Source: Clostridium fungisolvens (GTDB taxonomy: Bacteria; Bacillota; Clostridia; Clostridiales; Clostridiaceae). From it: 64,000 nt of DNA. The notes beneath the pieces were generated by a model that worked only from the letters and a program-made list of their open reading frames with translations, did no database searches and was not told the DNA's origin. Every line of letters starts with the position of its first letter. Position 1 is the first letter of the stretch. Position numbers and translations under genes: made by a program. Of the stretch, positions 34,149 through 44,032 are shown piece after piece. The stretch covers positions 620,001 to 684,000 of the forward strand of contig NZ_BLZR01000001.1 of NCBI RefSeq assembly GCF_014193895.1, read 5' to 3'.

Positions 34149-35036
34149 CTAAAGTTCATTTTGCTCTTTTATCAAGTTAATGGTTGAAGATCTTGGATCT
34201 ATTTCTTTTGAAATATTAGTCTTATATTCTAGATTGAAATCGTAATTAATCTTGAATAAGCAAGAATATAAAATATCTAAAATTAAATGAATAGAATCAT
34301 TGCTTGAATATGTTGCAATCTTTGAATAAAGTTTTTCTCTTGTAGATATAGAAAAAGCACAATCACCAAAGGATCTTAAGGTGTTCTCACCAATGCTTGT
34401 AAGTACAATTGTAGGTGTGTTTTTATTTTTTAACATCTCTGCAATTTTTAAAACCTCTTCGTTTTCTCCTGAATAAGAAATTAATATAGCACAATTTTTA
34501 GGTGAGGAATTTGAAGCAACCACCATTTGCTCACCAGGTAAATTCATAATTTCAACATGACGATTTATTCTAAGCATTTTATGTTTGAAATCATATGCCA
34601 TAAGTAGTGAATTACTGCTTCCATATACATTAATCATTTGCGCTTTATTAAGTAGATCCACCGCCTTTTTTAACTCATCATTCTTTAAAAGAGAAAGCGT
34701 ATCTTCAATACTATTAGCTGCTAAATGTGCAACCTTTGAAGCAACATTTATAAAAGAATCGTGAGCTTCAAATGGAAAATTTGGATCAACATCAGAAAAA
34801 TGGTTGTTTAAGTATTGAAGTTCTTCAATATACTTTTCTTTAAGTTCGTTCCACCCACTGAAACCAAGCTTTTGTGATAGTCGGACTACTGTAGAGGGCG
34901 AAGTATAAGTTGCGTTTGCCAAATCTTTAGTAGATAGATTTTCAATGTTTTCTTTTTCATTAAGAATATAATTAGCAAGAATTTCTTCTGATTTTGATAG
35001 AGAATCTATAGATTCAAGTTTATTTGAAATAAGCAT
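34149..35036 (-). CDS. RpiR/MurR-family transcriptional regulator
   Basis: Protein of 295 residues. The N-terminal helix-turn-helix (about 1-77) has LSKSEEILANYILNEKE and TYTSPSTVVRLSQKLGFSGWNELK; a SIS sugar-phosphate domain follows (about 115-260) with INVYGSSNSLLMAYDF and CAILISYSGENEEVLKIAEMLK. The open frame extends 19 codons further upstream, but that part is only a read-through of a family A palindrome. The ATG at 35036 has an AGAGGA site and gives the normal start. The gene is divergent from the GH1 phospho-beta-glucosidase, whose phosphorylated sugars are the likely effector. Confidence 0.88.
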   Translation of the reverse strand: MLISNKLESIDSLSKSEEILANYILNEKENIENLSTKDLANATYTSPSTVVRLSQKLGFSGWNELKEKYIEELQYLNNHFSDVDPNFPFEAHDSFINVASKVAHLAANSIEDTLSLLKNDELKKAVDLLNKAQMINVYGSSNSLLMAYDFKHKMLRINRHVEIMNLPGEQMVVASNSSPKNCAILISYSGENEEVLKIAEMLKNKNTPTIVLTSIGENTLRSFGDCAFSISTREKLYSKIATYSSNDSIHLILDILYSCLFKINYDFNLEYKTNISKEIDPRSSTINLIKEQNEL

Positions 35037-35072
35037 AAGTACAGTCCTCTTTTCAATATATGTAAGTGATAA

Positions 35073-35170
35073 GGATGCATCACTTCGAACCAAAATCTAT
35101 TTTTAAAACTCTCACAGCTTCTGGTGAGAGAATTTAAAAATAATGAGTTTTATTACGAAATGATACATCC
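35073..35170 (+). repeat. Family A palindrome, tandem copy 1 of 2
   Basis: GGATGCATCACTTCGAACC and CGAAATGATACATCC outer arms, hairpin CTCTCACAG/TGGTGAGAG. It lies in the RpiR upstream region, close to that gene's ribosome site. Confidence 0.85.
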
Positions 35171-35173
35171 AAA

Positions 35174-35268
35174 GATGCATCACTTCGAACCGAAATTTAT
35201 TTTTAAAACTCTCACGGCTTCTGGTGAGAGAATTTAAAAATGATAAGCTTATTACGAAGTGATACATC
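35174..35268 (+). repeat. Family A palindrome, tandem copy 2 of 2
   Basis: GATGCATCACTTCGAACCG and CGAAGTGATACATC outer arms. It shares nearly all bases with copy 1. The remaining gap to the GH1 gene (35269-35528) is AT-rich and must hold the GH1 promoter; I see no RAT site there. Confidence 0.85.
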
Positions 35269-35528
35269 AATAGGAATAGGATTTCATCATTCTATAGAAA
35301 ATAGCTAAAAAAAATGAAATCACATTCTAATATGTAATCAAAATGTTTAAATTGTAATGTTTATTATATATGATTATATCATAAGAAAAAAAGTTATTTA
35401 AAGATATACTAGTTAAATAAGCGGTGCTGCCAAAGCACAGTGTTGAAATTATAAGTTGGTACACCTATTATTAAGCGTTAACTGAAGATGTATAAACATA
35501 CTTGGATTAAAGAGAGGAGATAATTAAG

Positions 35529-37004
35529 ATGGGATTTAGAAAAGGTTTTCTATGGGGAGGAGCTACTGCAGCTAACCAATTTGAAGGTGGATACTTAGAG
35601 GATGGTAAAGGCCTAAGTACTGCTGATATTATGACAAATGGAAGCCATAAGTCAGCAAGAAGAATAACTTATACTATGCCAGATGGAACAAGGAAATCCC
35701 AACCGGTTTTTCCCTTTGAATCAATTCCTGATGAAGCTGTATTAGAATGTCATGAAGGAGAATATTACCCAAGTCACCAGGCCATAGATTTTTATAATCA
35801 TTATAAAGAAGATATAGCATTATTTGCTGAGATGGGATTTAACTGTTTTAGATTATCTATAAATTGGGCAAGAATTTTCCCAAATGGGGATGATGAGCTT
35901 GCTAACGAAAAAGGTCTAGAGTTTTACGATAACGTGTTTGATGAATTACTTAAACATAATATTGAGCCAGTGGTAACAATTTCTCACTATGAGACACCTC
36001 TTGCTTTAACAAACAATTATGGAGGTTGGTTAGATCGTAGAGTTATAGATTTCTATGTAAGATACTGCGAAACTATATTTAATAGATATAAAAATAAGGT
36101 TAAGTATTGGATGACTTTTAATGAAATTAATATAATGGATCATATGCCTACTTTTGCAGGTGGAGTTATTAAAAATGATGATCAATCAAGAGCACAAGCA
36201 GTTTATCATCAGTTTTTAGCAAGTGCAAAGGTTGTACAATTAGGTCATGAAATTAATCCAGATTTCAAGATTGGTATGATGACTGCATATGGGTCTACTT
36301 ATGCACTTACTTGTAATCCTGAAGATGAATTGAAATTAATGAAAAGCGATCAACAAAGACACTTTTTCTCTGATGTTCAATGTCGTGGGGTTTATCCAGA
36401 ATATAAATTAAAAGAGTATGAGAGATTAGGTGTAAAATTAGAAAAGCAAGATGGAGACGATGAGCTATTAAAGAATGGCACTGTTGACTATATAGGATTC
36501 TCTTATTACTCAAGTTCAGTTGTGAGCTCTGATAAAAATAAAACTGTGACTGATGGAAATATGTCTACTTCAGTTTTAAATCCTTATTTAAAGGCAACTG
36601 ATTGGGGATGGCAGATTGATCCAGTTGGATTGAGACTTGCACTTAATAGATTGCAAGAAAGATATAACTTACCTTTATTTATTGTTGAAAATGGAATGGG
36701 AGCTATTGATAAAGTGGAGGAAGATGGATCTGTCCATGATACTTATCGTATGGAATACCTAGCTAGACACATTGAGGCAATGAAGGAAGCGGTAGAAGAA
36801 GATGGAGTTAATTTAATAGGATATACTCCATGGGGATGCATTGACTTAGTTTCTGCAGGTACTGGAGAGATGAGAAAGCGTTATGGATTTATCTATGTAG
36901 AGAAGGATGATAACGGTGATGGACCTCTTACAAGAAGCAGAAAGGATTCTTTCTATTGGTATAAAAAAGTAATTGGTTCAAACGGAGAAGACTTAAGCTT
37001 CTAG
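35529..37004 (+). CDS. GH1 6-phospho-beta-glucosidase (first copy)
   Basis: Cytosolic enzyme of 491 residues that splits phosphorylated beta-glucosides delivered by a PTS. It starts FLWGGATAANQFEGGYLEDGKG. The acid/base is Glu199 in TFNEINI and the nucleophile Glu387 in FIVENGMGA. The phosphate-recognition region SAGTGEMRKRYGFIYV has the Ser/Lys/Tyr set of 6-phospho enzymes. The product of the 54820 gene is a paralog of similar length. Here control is probably by the divergent RpiR protein and not by an antiterminator. A perfect terminator follows. No PTS genes occur in the window, so the substrate carrier is encoded elsewhere. Confidence 0.92.
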   Translation: MGFRKGFLWGGATAANQFEGGYLEDGKGLSTADIMTNGSHKSARRITYTMPDGTRKSQPVFPFESIPDEAVLECHEGEYYPSHQAIDFYNHYKEDIALFAEMGFNCFRLSINWARIFPNGDDELANEKGLEFYDNVFDELLKHNIEPVVTISHYETPLALTNNYGGWLDRRVIDFYVRYCETIFNRYKNKVKYWMTFNEINIMDHMPTFAGGVIKNDDQSRAQAVYHQFLASAKVVQLGHEINPDFKIGMMTAYGSTYALTCNPEDELKLMKSDQQRHFFSDVQCRGVYPEYKLKEYERLGVKLEKQDGDDELLKNGTVDYIGFSYYSSSVVSSDKNKTVTDGNMSTSVLNPYLKATDWGWQIDPVGLRLALNRLQERYNLPLFIVENGMGAIDKVEEDGSVHDTYRMEYLARHIEAMKEAVEEDGVNLIGYTPWGCIDLVSAGTGEMRKRYGFIYVEKDDNGDGPLTRSRKDSFYWYKKVIGSNGEDLSF

Positions 37005-37015
37005 AAGTATATAAT

Positions 37016-37046
37016 GAGTGGTATCAATTGATATCACTCGTTTTTT
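37016..37046 (+). terminator. Intrinsic terminator after the first GH1 gene
   Basis: GAGTGGTATCA (37016-37026) pairs with TGATATCACTC (37029-37039) with one wobble, then G and six T. Confidence 0.92.
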
Positions 37047-37128
37047 CTTATTTAGAAAATATTAAGTTTTAACATAATTTTTTGTGTACAATAAATACAA
37101 GGGAAAAATGTAAGGGAGGAAAATTGAT

Positions 37129-37965
37129 ATGGGATATAAACTAATTGCTTGTGATATGGATGAAACCTTATTAAATGATGATCATGTAATTTGTGAAAAA
37201 AATATTGAGTTTATTAAAAGGGCCAAGGAAGAGTATGGAGTAAAGTTTGTTCCAGCCACAGGAAGAGGCTATAATTCTATTCAGACAGATTTAAGAATAT
37301 TAGATTTATATGATGAACTAGGTGAGTATGTTCTTTCTTTTAATGGAGGTGCTTTAACTGAAAACAAAGCAAATAAGTTGCTGCAGTTTAAAGGTTTGGA
37401 TTTTCATAAAATGAAAGAGATTTTTGAGTATGGATTAACCAAGGATGTTTGTATTCATGTTTATACAAAAGATAAGTTATATGTCTATAATTTATCAGAT
37501 AGTGAAAAGTTAAGGATTGAACGTCAAAAATTTGAATGTACTATTATGGAAGAAAATACTGTAGATTTTTTAGAAAATGAATTGATAGCTAAGATTTTAT
37601 ATCAAAATATAGACGTACCTTACTTAATGAGCTTAGAACCTGATATGAAGGATATAGTATATGGATATTGTTCTGTTAGTTATTCATCAAATCGTTATAT
37701 GGAGTTTAATTCTTTAGGTGTAGATAAAGGACAAGGCTTAGCAGATTTAGCAAGGATACTAAATATAGATATAAAGGATACAATTGCAGTAGGAGATAAC
37801 TACAACGATATGGCTATGTTAAAAGTTGCAGGTTTATCGGTAGCGGCAGGAAATGCAGTGGAAGATGTAAAAAAGGCTTGCGACTACACCACAAGTGCTG
37901 ATAATAACGAAGGCGTCGTTGCAGAACTAATTGAGAAGTTTATCTTTAAGACAAGCAGTATATAA
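37129..37965 (+). CDS. HAD-superfamily Cof-type sugar phosphatase
   Basis: Protein of 278 residues of the Cof/YidA type IIB haloacid dehalogenase branch. Motif I is IACDMDETLLND (nucleophile and acid Asp), motif II is PATGRGYNSI, and motifs III/IV are seen late as DKGQGLADLAR and AVGDNYNDMAML. The cap domain lies between. Such enzymes remove phosphate from sugar phosphates or related metabolites. It follows the phospho-beta-glucosidase but has its own promoter region and lies beyond a strong terminator, so a joint role is only suggested by position. It starts at the ATG after AAGGGAGGAAAA. Confidence 0.88.
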   Translation: MGYKLIACDMDETLLNDDHVICEKNIEFIKRAKEEYGVKFVPATGRGYNSIQTDLRILDLYDELGEYVLSFNGGALTENKANKLLQFKGLDFHKMKEIFEYGLTKDVCIHVYTKDKLYVYNLSDSEKLRIERQKFECTIMEENTVDFLENELIAKILYQNIDVPYLMSLEPDMKDIVYGYCSVSYSSNRYMEFNSLGVDKGQGLADLARILNIDIKDTIAVGDNYNDMAMLKVAGLSVAAGNAVEDVKKACDYTTSADNNEGVVAELIEKFIFKTSSI

Positions 37966-37972
37966 ATTAGAG

Positions 37973-38010
37973 CTGTTAAAGAAATGTTTTGAAATTAAGT
38001 GGTTATTTAA
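37973..38010 (+). repeat. Family F element, half copy
   Basis: CTGTTAAAG, then TTGAAATTAAGTGGTTAT, matches the left half of 16233-16302 and starts eight bases after the HAD stop codon. Confidence 0.5.
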
Positions 38011-38047
38011 TTTGGGCAATGTAGTTAAACACAGCCCATAAAAACAC

Positions 38048-38097
38048 AAAGGCCGTGTATTATAAGGAGACAAATCTCTTTATAATGCACGGCTTTT
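38048..38097. terminator. Bidirectional terminator between HAD and EEP genes
   Basis: A 23-bp stem with a few mismatches (38048-38070 with 38075-38097, loop CAAA), A-rich on the left and T-rich on the right. Confidence 0.88.
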
Positions 38098-38107
38098 AAA
38101 TATTGAA

Positions 38108-38935
38108 TCAAAGATTAAAGTCACACAATACAGGAAAGTGATCTGAAGGATATACTCCTGATCTATTATCTGGTAAGACACCATATCGAATAATTTTAAT
38201 AGAACCATTATAAAATATATGATCGATCGGTCTAAAAATTCTATCATGTTGTTGCTGTAGAGATTCCATATTTGACTTATATTCATTCATCATAAAACGA
38301 TGATAGGTAAAAGGTAAACCATAATAAATAGTTGTTTCTGTCTTCGAAGCATCTATGAAGCCTTGGGATAGAATCTCGTCATAGGCTGGAGATTGTTCGG
38401 AGGAGTTGAAGTCTCCACATAGAATTGCTGGAATGTTCTCATTAAATAGTAAAAGCTGTTCTTTTATTACATGAATGCTTTTTGAATTTGCTGCCTTGCC
38501 GACATGATCATAATGAGTATTTGCAATAATGAAAGTATTATTTGAGCTTTTATGTTTTAATTGCTTCCATATAACCGTACGAGGGCACTTGGCATCGTAG
38601 CCAATGGAACCAGCAATAGATGGAGTTTCTGATAACCAAAAGTATCCATGGTCTTCTAAATCAAACATATCTTTACGATGGAAAATAGGGACCTGCTCTC
38701 CAGATAGATTGCCATCATTACGTCCTATACCAAAGCAGGAGTACTCAGGAAGATTTTCTTCTAAATAAACCTTTTGGTGCTCCAAAGCTTCTTGGAGACA
38801 AAATATATCTGGATTATAGTATCTTAATATAGATAATATTTGTTCACGCCTATGTTTCCATGAATATGGCTCATCAGTTCTACGATCAACAAGTATATTA
38901 AAAGTCATTAGCCTTAAATTTATAGATTCTTTCAT
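38108..38935 (-). CDS. Endonuclease/exonuclease/phosphatase (EEP) family hydrolase
   Basis: Metal-dependent hydrolase of 275 residues, cytosolic. The family motifs run in order: LRLMTFNILVD, DIFCLQEALEHQ (metal Glu), IIANTHYDHVG, ILCGDFNSSEQSPAY (Asp/Asn), RPIDHIFYN and SDHFPVLCDF (general-base His). The relatives include sphingomyelinase-like, nucleotide and phosphoinositide-type phosphatases and small nucleases, so the substrate is open. The ATG has a GGAGGTG site. It has no close partner gene apart from the convergent HAD phosphatase. Confidence 0.87.
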   Translation of the reverse strand: MKESINLRLMTFNILVDRRTDEPYSWKHRREQILSILRYYNPDIFCLQEALEHQKVYLEENLPEYSCFGIGRNDGNLSGEQVPIFHRKDMFDLEDHGYFWLSETPSIAGSIGYDAKCPRTVIWKQLKHKSSNNTFIIANTHYDHVGKAANSKSIHVIKEQLLLFNENIPAILCGDFNSSEQSPAYDEILSQGFIDASKTETTIYYGLPFTYHRFMMNEYKSNMESLQQQHDRIFRPIDHIFYNGSIKIIRYGVLPDNRSGVYPSDHFPVLCDFNL

Positions 38936-39114
38936 ATCTTCACCTCCTGTAATAATAATCTAAATATTCAAGTAATAACTATAATTTTACCATAAATTTA
39001 GAGCAAATTCATCTATAGTAAACAGCTACCGGTATGTAAAGTTTATTAATATAGGATAAGATATAAAAATTGTAGCAAAAGTATACAAAAGTAATGAATA
39101 GTACAAATACAGTG

Positions 39115-39128
39115 TGAAAACGTTATGA
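39115..39128 (+). promoter_or_regulatory. Candidate cre site upstream of the GH2 gene
   Basis: TGAAAACGTTATGA matches the CcpA consensus TGWAANCGNTNWCA at all but one position. It is in the 372-base gap (38936-39307) between the divergent EEP and GH2 genes; the rest of this gap shows no gene. Confidence 0.4.
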
Positions 39129-39307
39129 TACAATTTTTTTGTAGAATGAAACGGAATAATAGTGGTCAGTAACTAATATTTAAATTATTTAACGATGAAA
39201 TCCAGCGTAGTAGGACAGTAATACCAATAATACTTAAAAAGGAGGTGGATTTAAGAAGTTTATAAAAGTTAAAAAATCTTAGAATATAGATAGGGGGACA
39301 ATGGGAT

Positions 39308-42300
39308 TTGAAAAGGAATAAGTATAATAAGTTTATGAAGATGTTATCAATTATAATGACTTTTCTTTCTGTCTTAACAGTTAATCCAAGTTTAACTAAA
39401 GCAGCAACAATTGCTCAAGCTGAAGAAGTATCCTATCATGGATTAAAAGGTGACTATTATAAATGTAGTTCTACAACTGCTGCGGATTTTGCAAGTTTAG
39501 TATCTACCAATATAGATGAAAATATAAACTTTTATAGTGCTTTTACTGATGTACTTAAAGCACGTACTGGACAAACTGAGGGATGTGCAGTGAGATGGAC
39601 AGGAAAGATACAGCCTAAATATAGTGAAGATTATACTTTTTATATGATAGGTGATAACGGATTTAGGCTATGGGTAAATGGCAATTTAATAATTGACCAT
39701 TGGGTAAATGACTGGGAGGTTCCTCAAACAAGCAGTAAAATTAGTCTTAAGGCAGGAGTTCAGTATGATTTTAAACTAGAGTACTTTCAAGCTACTGGTG
39801 GAGCGGACCTAAAGCTTCAATGGTCTAGTACGAGTCAACCAAAACAGGTTGTACCAGTGGAATGCTTTTATCAACCAGAAGGTAGTCAAGTACCTATAGT
39901 AACCGCTTCTGTAGAACCAGTGACAGGAACTTGTCAGCAATATGCACATCCAAATCTACCAAGTGCTGTAACTGTAGATTATAGTGATGGTACAAAAAGA
40001 CAGCTTCCTGTGGCTTGGGATTTTAGTGATGCATCATTATTTTCTGAGGTTGGAAATGTAGTAGTGACTGGTACAGTATCAGGCACAACAGCAGAAGCTG
40101 TAGCTAATATAAGTGTGACACCATATGTGCAATGGGAAAAGCAACAGGCTCCTTTAATGACAAAATGGTCAGCAGACGTGACTGCTGATAATGCTCTTCC
40201 TGATTATCCAAGAATGCAGATGCAAAGAACTGAGTGGCAGAATCTAAATGGGTTATGGCAATTCCAAGAGGGAACTGAAAGTGATCCAGTACCAACCGGA
40301 AGGAACTTAACAAGGAAAATACTTGTTCCATATCCTATGGAATCAGCTTTATCAGGAATTATGACTCATTATGATTATTCCTGGTATAGAAGGGTTTTCA
40401 CTTTGCCACAGAATTGGAATGATAAGAAAATAATCATAAACTTTGGTGCAGTGGATTGGCAATCTGAAGTATTTGTAAATGGTACAAGTGTAGGTATTCA
40501 TAAAGGTGGTTATGATCCATTTAGCTATGACATCACTCAATACTTAAAAGCAACAGGAGAACAAGAGTTAATTGTAAAAGTTTATGATCCAACAGATGCT
40601 GCTGGAGAGCCAAGAGGAAAGCAGACCTTACATCAAGGTGGAATCATGTATACATCAACTAGTGGAATTTGGCAAACTGCTTGGCTTGAGCCAGTTGCAG
40701 CATCCTCAAGCATAGATAATTTAAAGATTGAGCCAGATGTGGATGGAGGAAGACTTAAACTTACAGTAAGTACAACAGGAGTAGCTGAAGGAACTGTAGT
40801 TACTGCTACAGCTTATGATGGAACAACAATTGCAGGTAAAGTGGACGGTAGTCCAAATACAGCTCTATATATCCCAATTACAAGTGCTAAGTTATGGTCT
40901 CCAGATAATCCTTTCTTATATGATCTTCAGGTAGATTTAAAGAAAGACTCAACAGTTATAGATACAGTAAAGAGTTATTTTGGAATGCGTAAAATATCAA
41001 TGAATCAAGTAAATGGAGTAAATAAGATATTTTTAAACAATAAGGAAACCTTCATGATGGGACCTTTGGATCAAGGGTTCTGGCCTGATGGACTTTATAC
41101 AGCTCCAACCGATGCAGCTTTAAAGTCTGATATAGAACAGGAAAAAGCTTTAGGTTTTAATATGGTAAGAAAACACATAAAGGTAGAACCAGCTCGTTGG
41201 TACTACTGGGCTGATAAATTAGGAATTTTAGTTTGGCAGGACATGCCTTCTGCTGATTCCTATATGAGTAATCCTCCACCAGTAGATAAACCTCAATATG
41301 AATTAGAACTACAACGTATGGTTCAGACACATTGGAATAGTCCATCAATCATCATGTGGTGTGTATTTAACGAAGAGCAAGGTCAGTACGAACCAGCACG
41401 ACTTGTAGGACTTGTGGCAGGTCTTGATTCCTCTAGATTAATAAATCAAGGAAGTGGAGGACCATATGCAAATGCAGGAAACATTTATGATGTTCATAGC
41501 TATCCACCTCCAGCATGTCCAAATAGTTCGACTCAAATTAATGTTTGCGGAGAATATGGCGGTATAGGATTTAAGATTCCAGAACATCAATGGAATGAAG
41601 CTCTCTCAGCAAGTTATATTATGGTAAATAATGCTGATGACTTAACTAACCTATATGATACCTATGCAAATAATATTCTATCTTATAAGACAAATAATGG
41701 ATTAAGTGCAGCAGTGTATACTGAGATAACTGATGTAGAAACTGAAGTAAATGGTTTAATGACTTATGACAGACAGATGAAATGCGATGTAAATAAGATT
41801 AAGGCATCCAATGAAAAGGTTATTAATAAACTTTCTTATTATAGTGAAGTATTACCTACTTCAAAATCACAAAAGCAAACTTGGAAATATGCTACAACAA
41901 ATACAGCGTCAGACTGGTATTCTTCAAGTTTTGACGATTCCCAATGGACTTCAGCACAAGGCGGTTTTGGAACAGCAATCACTCCTGGAATATCGGTTGG
42001 AACCAATTGGAATACCTCAGATATATGGATGCGTAAGAGCTTTAATCCTGGAAATCTCACAACTGATGAAATAAACAACCTATGCTTCAATCTTTTCCAT
42101 GACGAAGCTACTGAGATTTATATAAATGGAGTACTTGCAGGAACAGCAACAGGATATTCAACAGATTATGTATTGCTAGATATGAATGATGCTGCTAAGA
42201 GAGCTATTAAGATTAATGATAGTAATGTCATTGCAGTTCATTGCCATCAGACAACAGGCGGACAAGGAATTGATGTAGGGATAGGAAAGAGAGTTCTTAC

Positions 42301-43909
42301 AGACAAACCTATAACTAGCACAAGCTTTAGCGACAACTTTGATAGTGGAAATGCAAATCAGTGGAGTAACTTTGGAGGAAGCTGGTCTGTAGTAGATGGA
42401 AAATATGGAGTTTTAGCAAATAGTGGCGGAAAGTCTATAGCTCAAAATACTAATTTTTCAGACTTTACCTATGAGACAGATATAACCCTTGGCAATATTC
42501 AAGCTAACAACAATGCAGGAGTATTATTTAGGTTAAGCAGTCCAGGGATAGGAGCTGATAACTATAAAGGGTATTATGCTGGATTAGGGAAAAATGGAGA
42601 TGTTCCTGGAGTGGTACTTGGCAAATCCAACGGTTCTTGGACCTTTTTAGACACTAAACCAATGACTATTGAAGCAGGAAAGAGCTATCATATGAAGATA
42701 TCTGCTATTGGATCAAGTATAAAGGTTTATGTAGATAATATGGATACCCCTATAATAGATAAAGTTGATACAAGCTATATTTCTGGAGCTATAGGGTTAA
42801 GAACTTGGAATGTTGATGCTAGGTATGATAATATTTCTGCAGCAGCTTATGTTCCAAAGCATACAGAGGCAGCTTTGAGTGATTTGAAGGTTGGTGGGGC
42901 AACAATAACTGGCTTTGATGAAAATACCACTACTTACAATATAGAACTTCCTGCAGGTACAACAGCAGTGCCAGAAATAAATGCAGTGGTAAAGGATTCA
43001 GGTAAAGCAGTGGCAGTGGTAACAAAACCAGAAGCATTACCTGGAACAGCTAAAATAGTGGTAACGGCAGAAGATGGAGTGACAATTAAGACTTATACTA
43101 TTAACTTTACAGTACAAATTCCAAAGGATACAGATGCAACATTGAAGAGTATAAGTATAGATGGTAAAAATTTAGAAGGCTTTGATCCAAGTAAAAAAGA
43201 ATATAGCATTACATTGCCTTCTGGAACAACAAAGATTCCTGTGGTTTCTACAGAAGCAACAAAGACTGTGGAAACGGTAAATATAACTCAAGCAGACACA
43301 GTAAATGGAACAGCTACTATAAAAGTGACAGCAGAAGATGGAGTTACTACTAATGTTTATACTGTTAAGTTTGTAGTTGCTTCTAAGAATGATGCTACTT
43401 TAACTAATATAACTGTAGATGGCAAGGCAATTCCTGAATTTAAAGGCGATTTAATTACTACAGTGACCATTCCATATACAACTAAGGAACCTGTTATAAC
43501 TGCAACTGCAACTGATGCCAATGCAAAGATAAATATAAAACAAGCTGGTTGCTTGAGTTCTTTTGCAGCAATTCACGTTACTTCTGCAGATGGAAGAAAT
43601 CATAGAATCTATACATTGTACTTTAAAATGCTACCAAATACAGATGCATCTCTAAGCAGAATATGTATAGGAGATAATGAGATAGATAATTTCAATCCAG
43701 AGGTTCTTGATTATATCTATAAACTACCTTCTGGTACTACTAAGGCGCCAATTGTTTCTGCAAAAGTTAGTGATCATAGAGGAATAAATGGTGCACAGCT
43801 TACAATAAAACAAGCTTGCAAAGTAGATGAAAAAGCAGTAATAACTGTAACAGCAGCTGATGGAAAGACAATAAGGAAGTACACTGTGACTTTTGTTGTG
43901 GGTCAATAG
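39308..43909 (+). CDS. Secreted multidomain GH2 glycosidase with PA14 and cadherin-like domains
   Basis: Protein of 1533 residues. It has a signal peptide (about 1-32), a PA14 carbohydrate-binding domain (about 42-185), and a bacterial Ig-like segment with TVDYSDGTKRQLPVAWD (about 195-275). A full GH2 enzyme follows, with sugar-binding (about 290-460), sandwich and barrel domains. The acid/base Glu689 lies in CVFNEEQGQ and the nucleophile Glu749 in NVCGEYGG. Then come a beta-sandwich region (about 850-1000), a LamG/DUF1080-like domain (about 1010-1180), and four to five cadherin-like units (SLSDLK, ATLKSISIDGK, ATLTNITVDGK, ASLSRICIGDN) to the end. There is no sortase, SLH or dockerin signal. 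The start is a TTG about eight bases behind AGGGGGAC. The target glycan is unknown. Confidence 0.88.
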   Translation: MKRNKYNKFMKMLSIIMTFLSVLTVNPSLTKAATIAQAEEVSYHGLKGDYYKCSSTTAADFASLVSTNIDENINFYSAFTDVLKARTGQTEGCAVRWTGKIQPKYSEDYTFYMIGDNGFRLWVNGNLIIDHWVNDWEVPQTSSKISLKAGVQYDFKLEYFQATGGADLKLQWSSTSQPKQVVPVECFYQPEGSQVPIVTASVEPVTGTCQQYAHPNLPSAVTVDYSDGTKRQLPVAWDFSDASLFSEVGNVVVTGTVSGTTAEAVANISVTPYVQWEKQQAPLMTKWSADVTADNALPDYPRMQMQRTEWQNLNGLWQFQEGTESDPVPTGRNLTRKILVPYPMESALSGIMTHYDYSWYRRVFTLPQNWNDKKIIINFGAVDWQSEVFVNGTSVGIHKGGYDPFSYDITQYLKATGEQELIVKVYDPTDAAGEPRGKQTLHQGGIMYTSTSGIWQTAWLEPVAASSSIDNLKIEPDVDGGRLKLTVSTTGVAEGTVVTATAYDGTTIAGKVDGSPNTALYIPITSAKLWSPDNPFLYDLQVDLKKDSTVIDTVKSYFGMRKISMNQVNGVNKIFLNNKETFMMGPLDQGFWPDGLYTAPTDAALKSDIEQEKALGFNMVRKHIKVEPARWYYWADKLGILVWQDMPSADSYMSNPPPVDKPQYELELQRMVQTHWNSPSIIMWCVFNEEQGQYEPARLVGLVAGLDSSRLINQGSGGPYANAGNIYDVHSYPPPACPNSSTQINVCGEYGGIGFKIPEHQWNEALSASYIMVNNADDLTNLYDTYANNILSYKTNNGLSAAVYTEITDVETEVNGLMTYDRQMKCDVNKIKASNEKVINKLSYYSEVLPTSKSQKQTWKYATTNTASDWYSSSFDDSQWTSAQGGFGTAITPGISVGTNWNTSDIWMRKSFNPGNLTTDEINNLCFNLFHDEATEIYINGVLAGTATGYSTDYVLLDMNDAAKRAIKINDSNVIAVHCHQTTGGQGIDVGIGKRVLTDKPITSTSFSDNFDSGNANQWSNFGGSWSVVDGKYGVLANSGGKSIAQNTNFSDFTYETDITLGNIQANNNAGVLFRLSSPGIGADNYKGYYAGLGKNGDVPGVVLGKSNGSWTFLDTKPMTIEAGKSYHMKISAIGSSIKVYVDNMDTPIIDKVDTSYISGAIGLRTWNVDARYDNISAAAYVPKHTEAALSDLKVGGATITGFDENTTTYNIELPAGTTAVPEINAVVKDSGKAVAVVTKPEALPGTAKIVVTAEDGVTIKTYTINFTVQIPKDTDATLKSISIDGKNLEGFDPSKKEYSITLPSGTTKIPVVSTEATKTVETVNITQADTVNGTATIKVTAEDGVTTNVYTVKFVVASKNDATLTNITVDGKAIPEFKGDLITTVTIPYTTKEPVITATATDANAKINIKQAGCLSSFAAIHVTSADGRNHRIYTLYFKMLPNTDASLSRICIGDNEIDNFNPEVLDYIYKLPSGTTKAPIVSAKVSDHRGINGAQLTIKQACKVDEKAVITVTAADGKTIRKYTVTFVVGQ

Positions 43910-44032
43910 ACTAGCTAAATGGAAAATCCTAAATTGTCTTCAATAGATAATGAAGAATATTTAGTTAGTATTAAATTATAAAACCAATGAAGATTATTAA
44001 GGGATATATGTTGCTTTCAAATAATCAATAAA

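Noticed and set aside
35037..35093. Nineteen-codon N-terminal extension of the RpiR regulator
   Set aside because: It is translation of a family A palindrome; the ATG at 35036 has a ribosome site and matches the family N-terminus.
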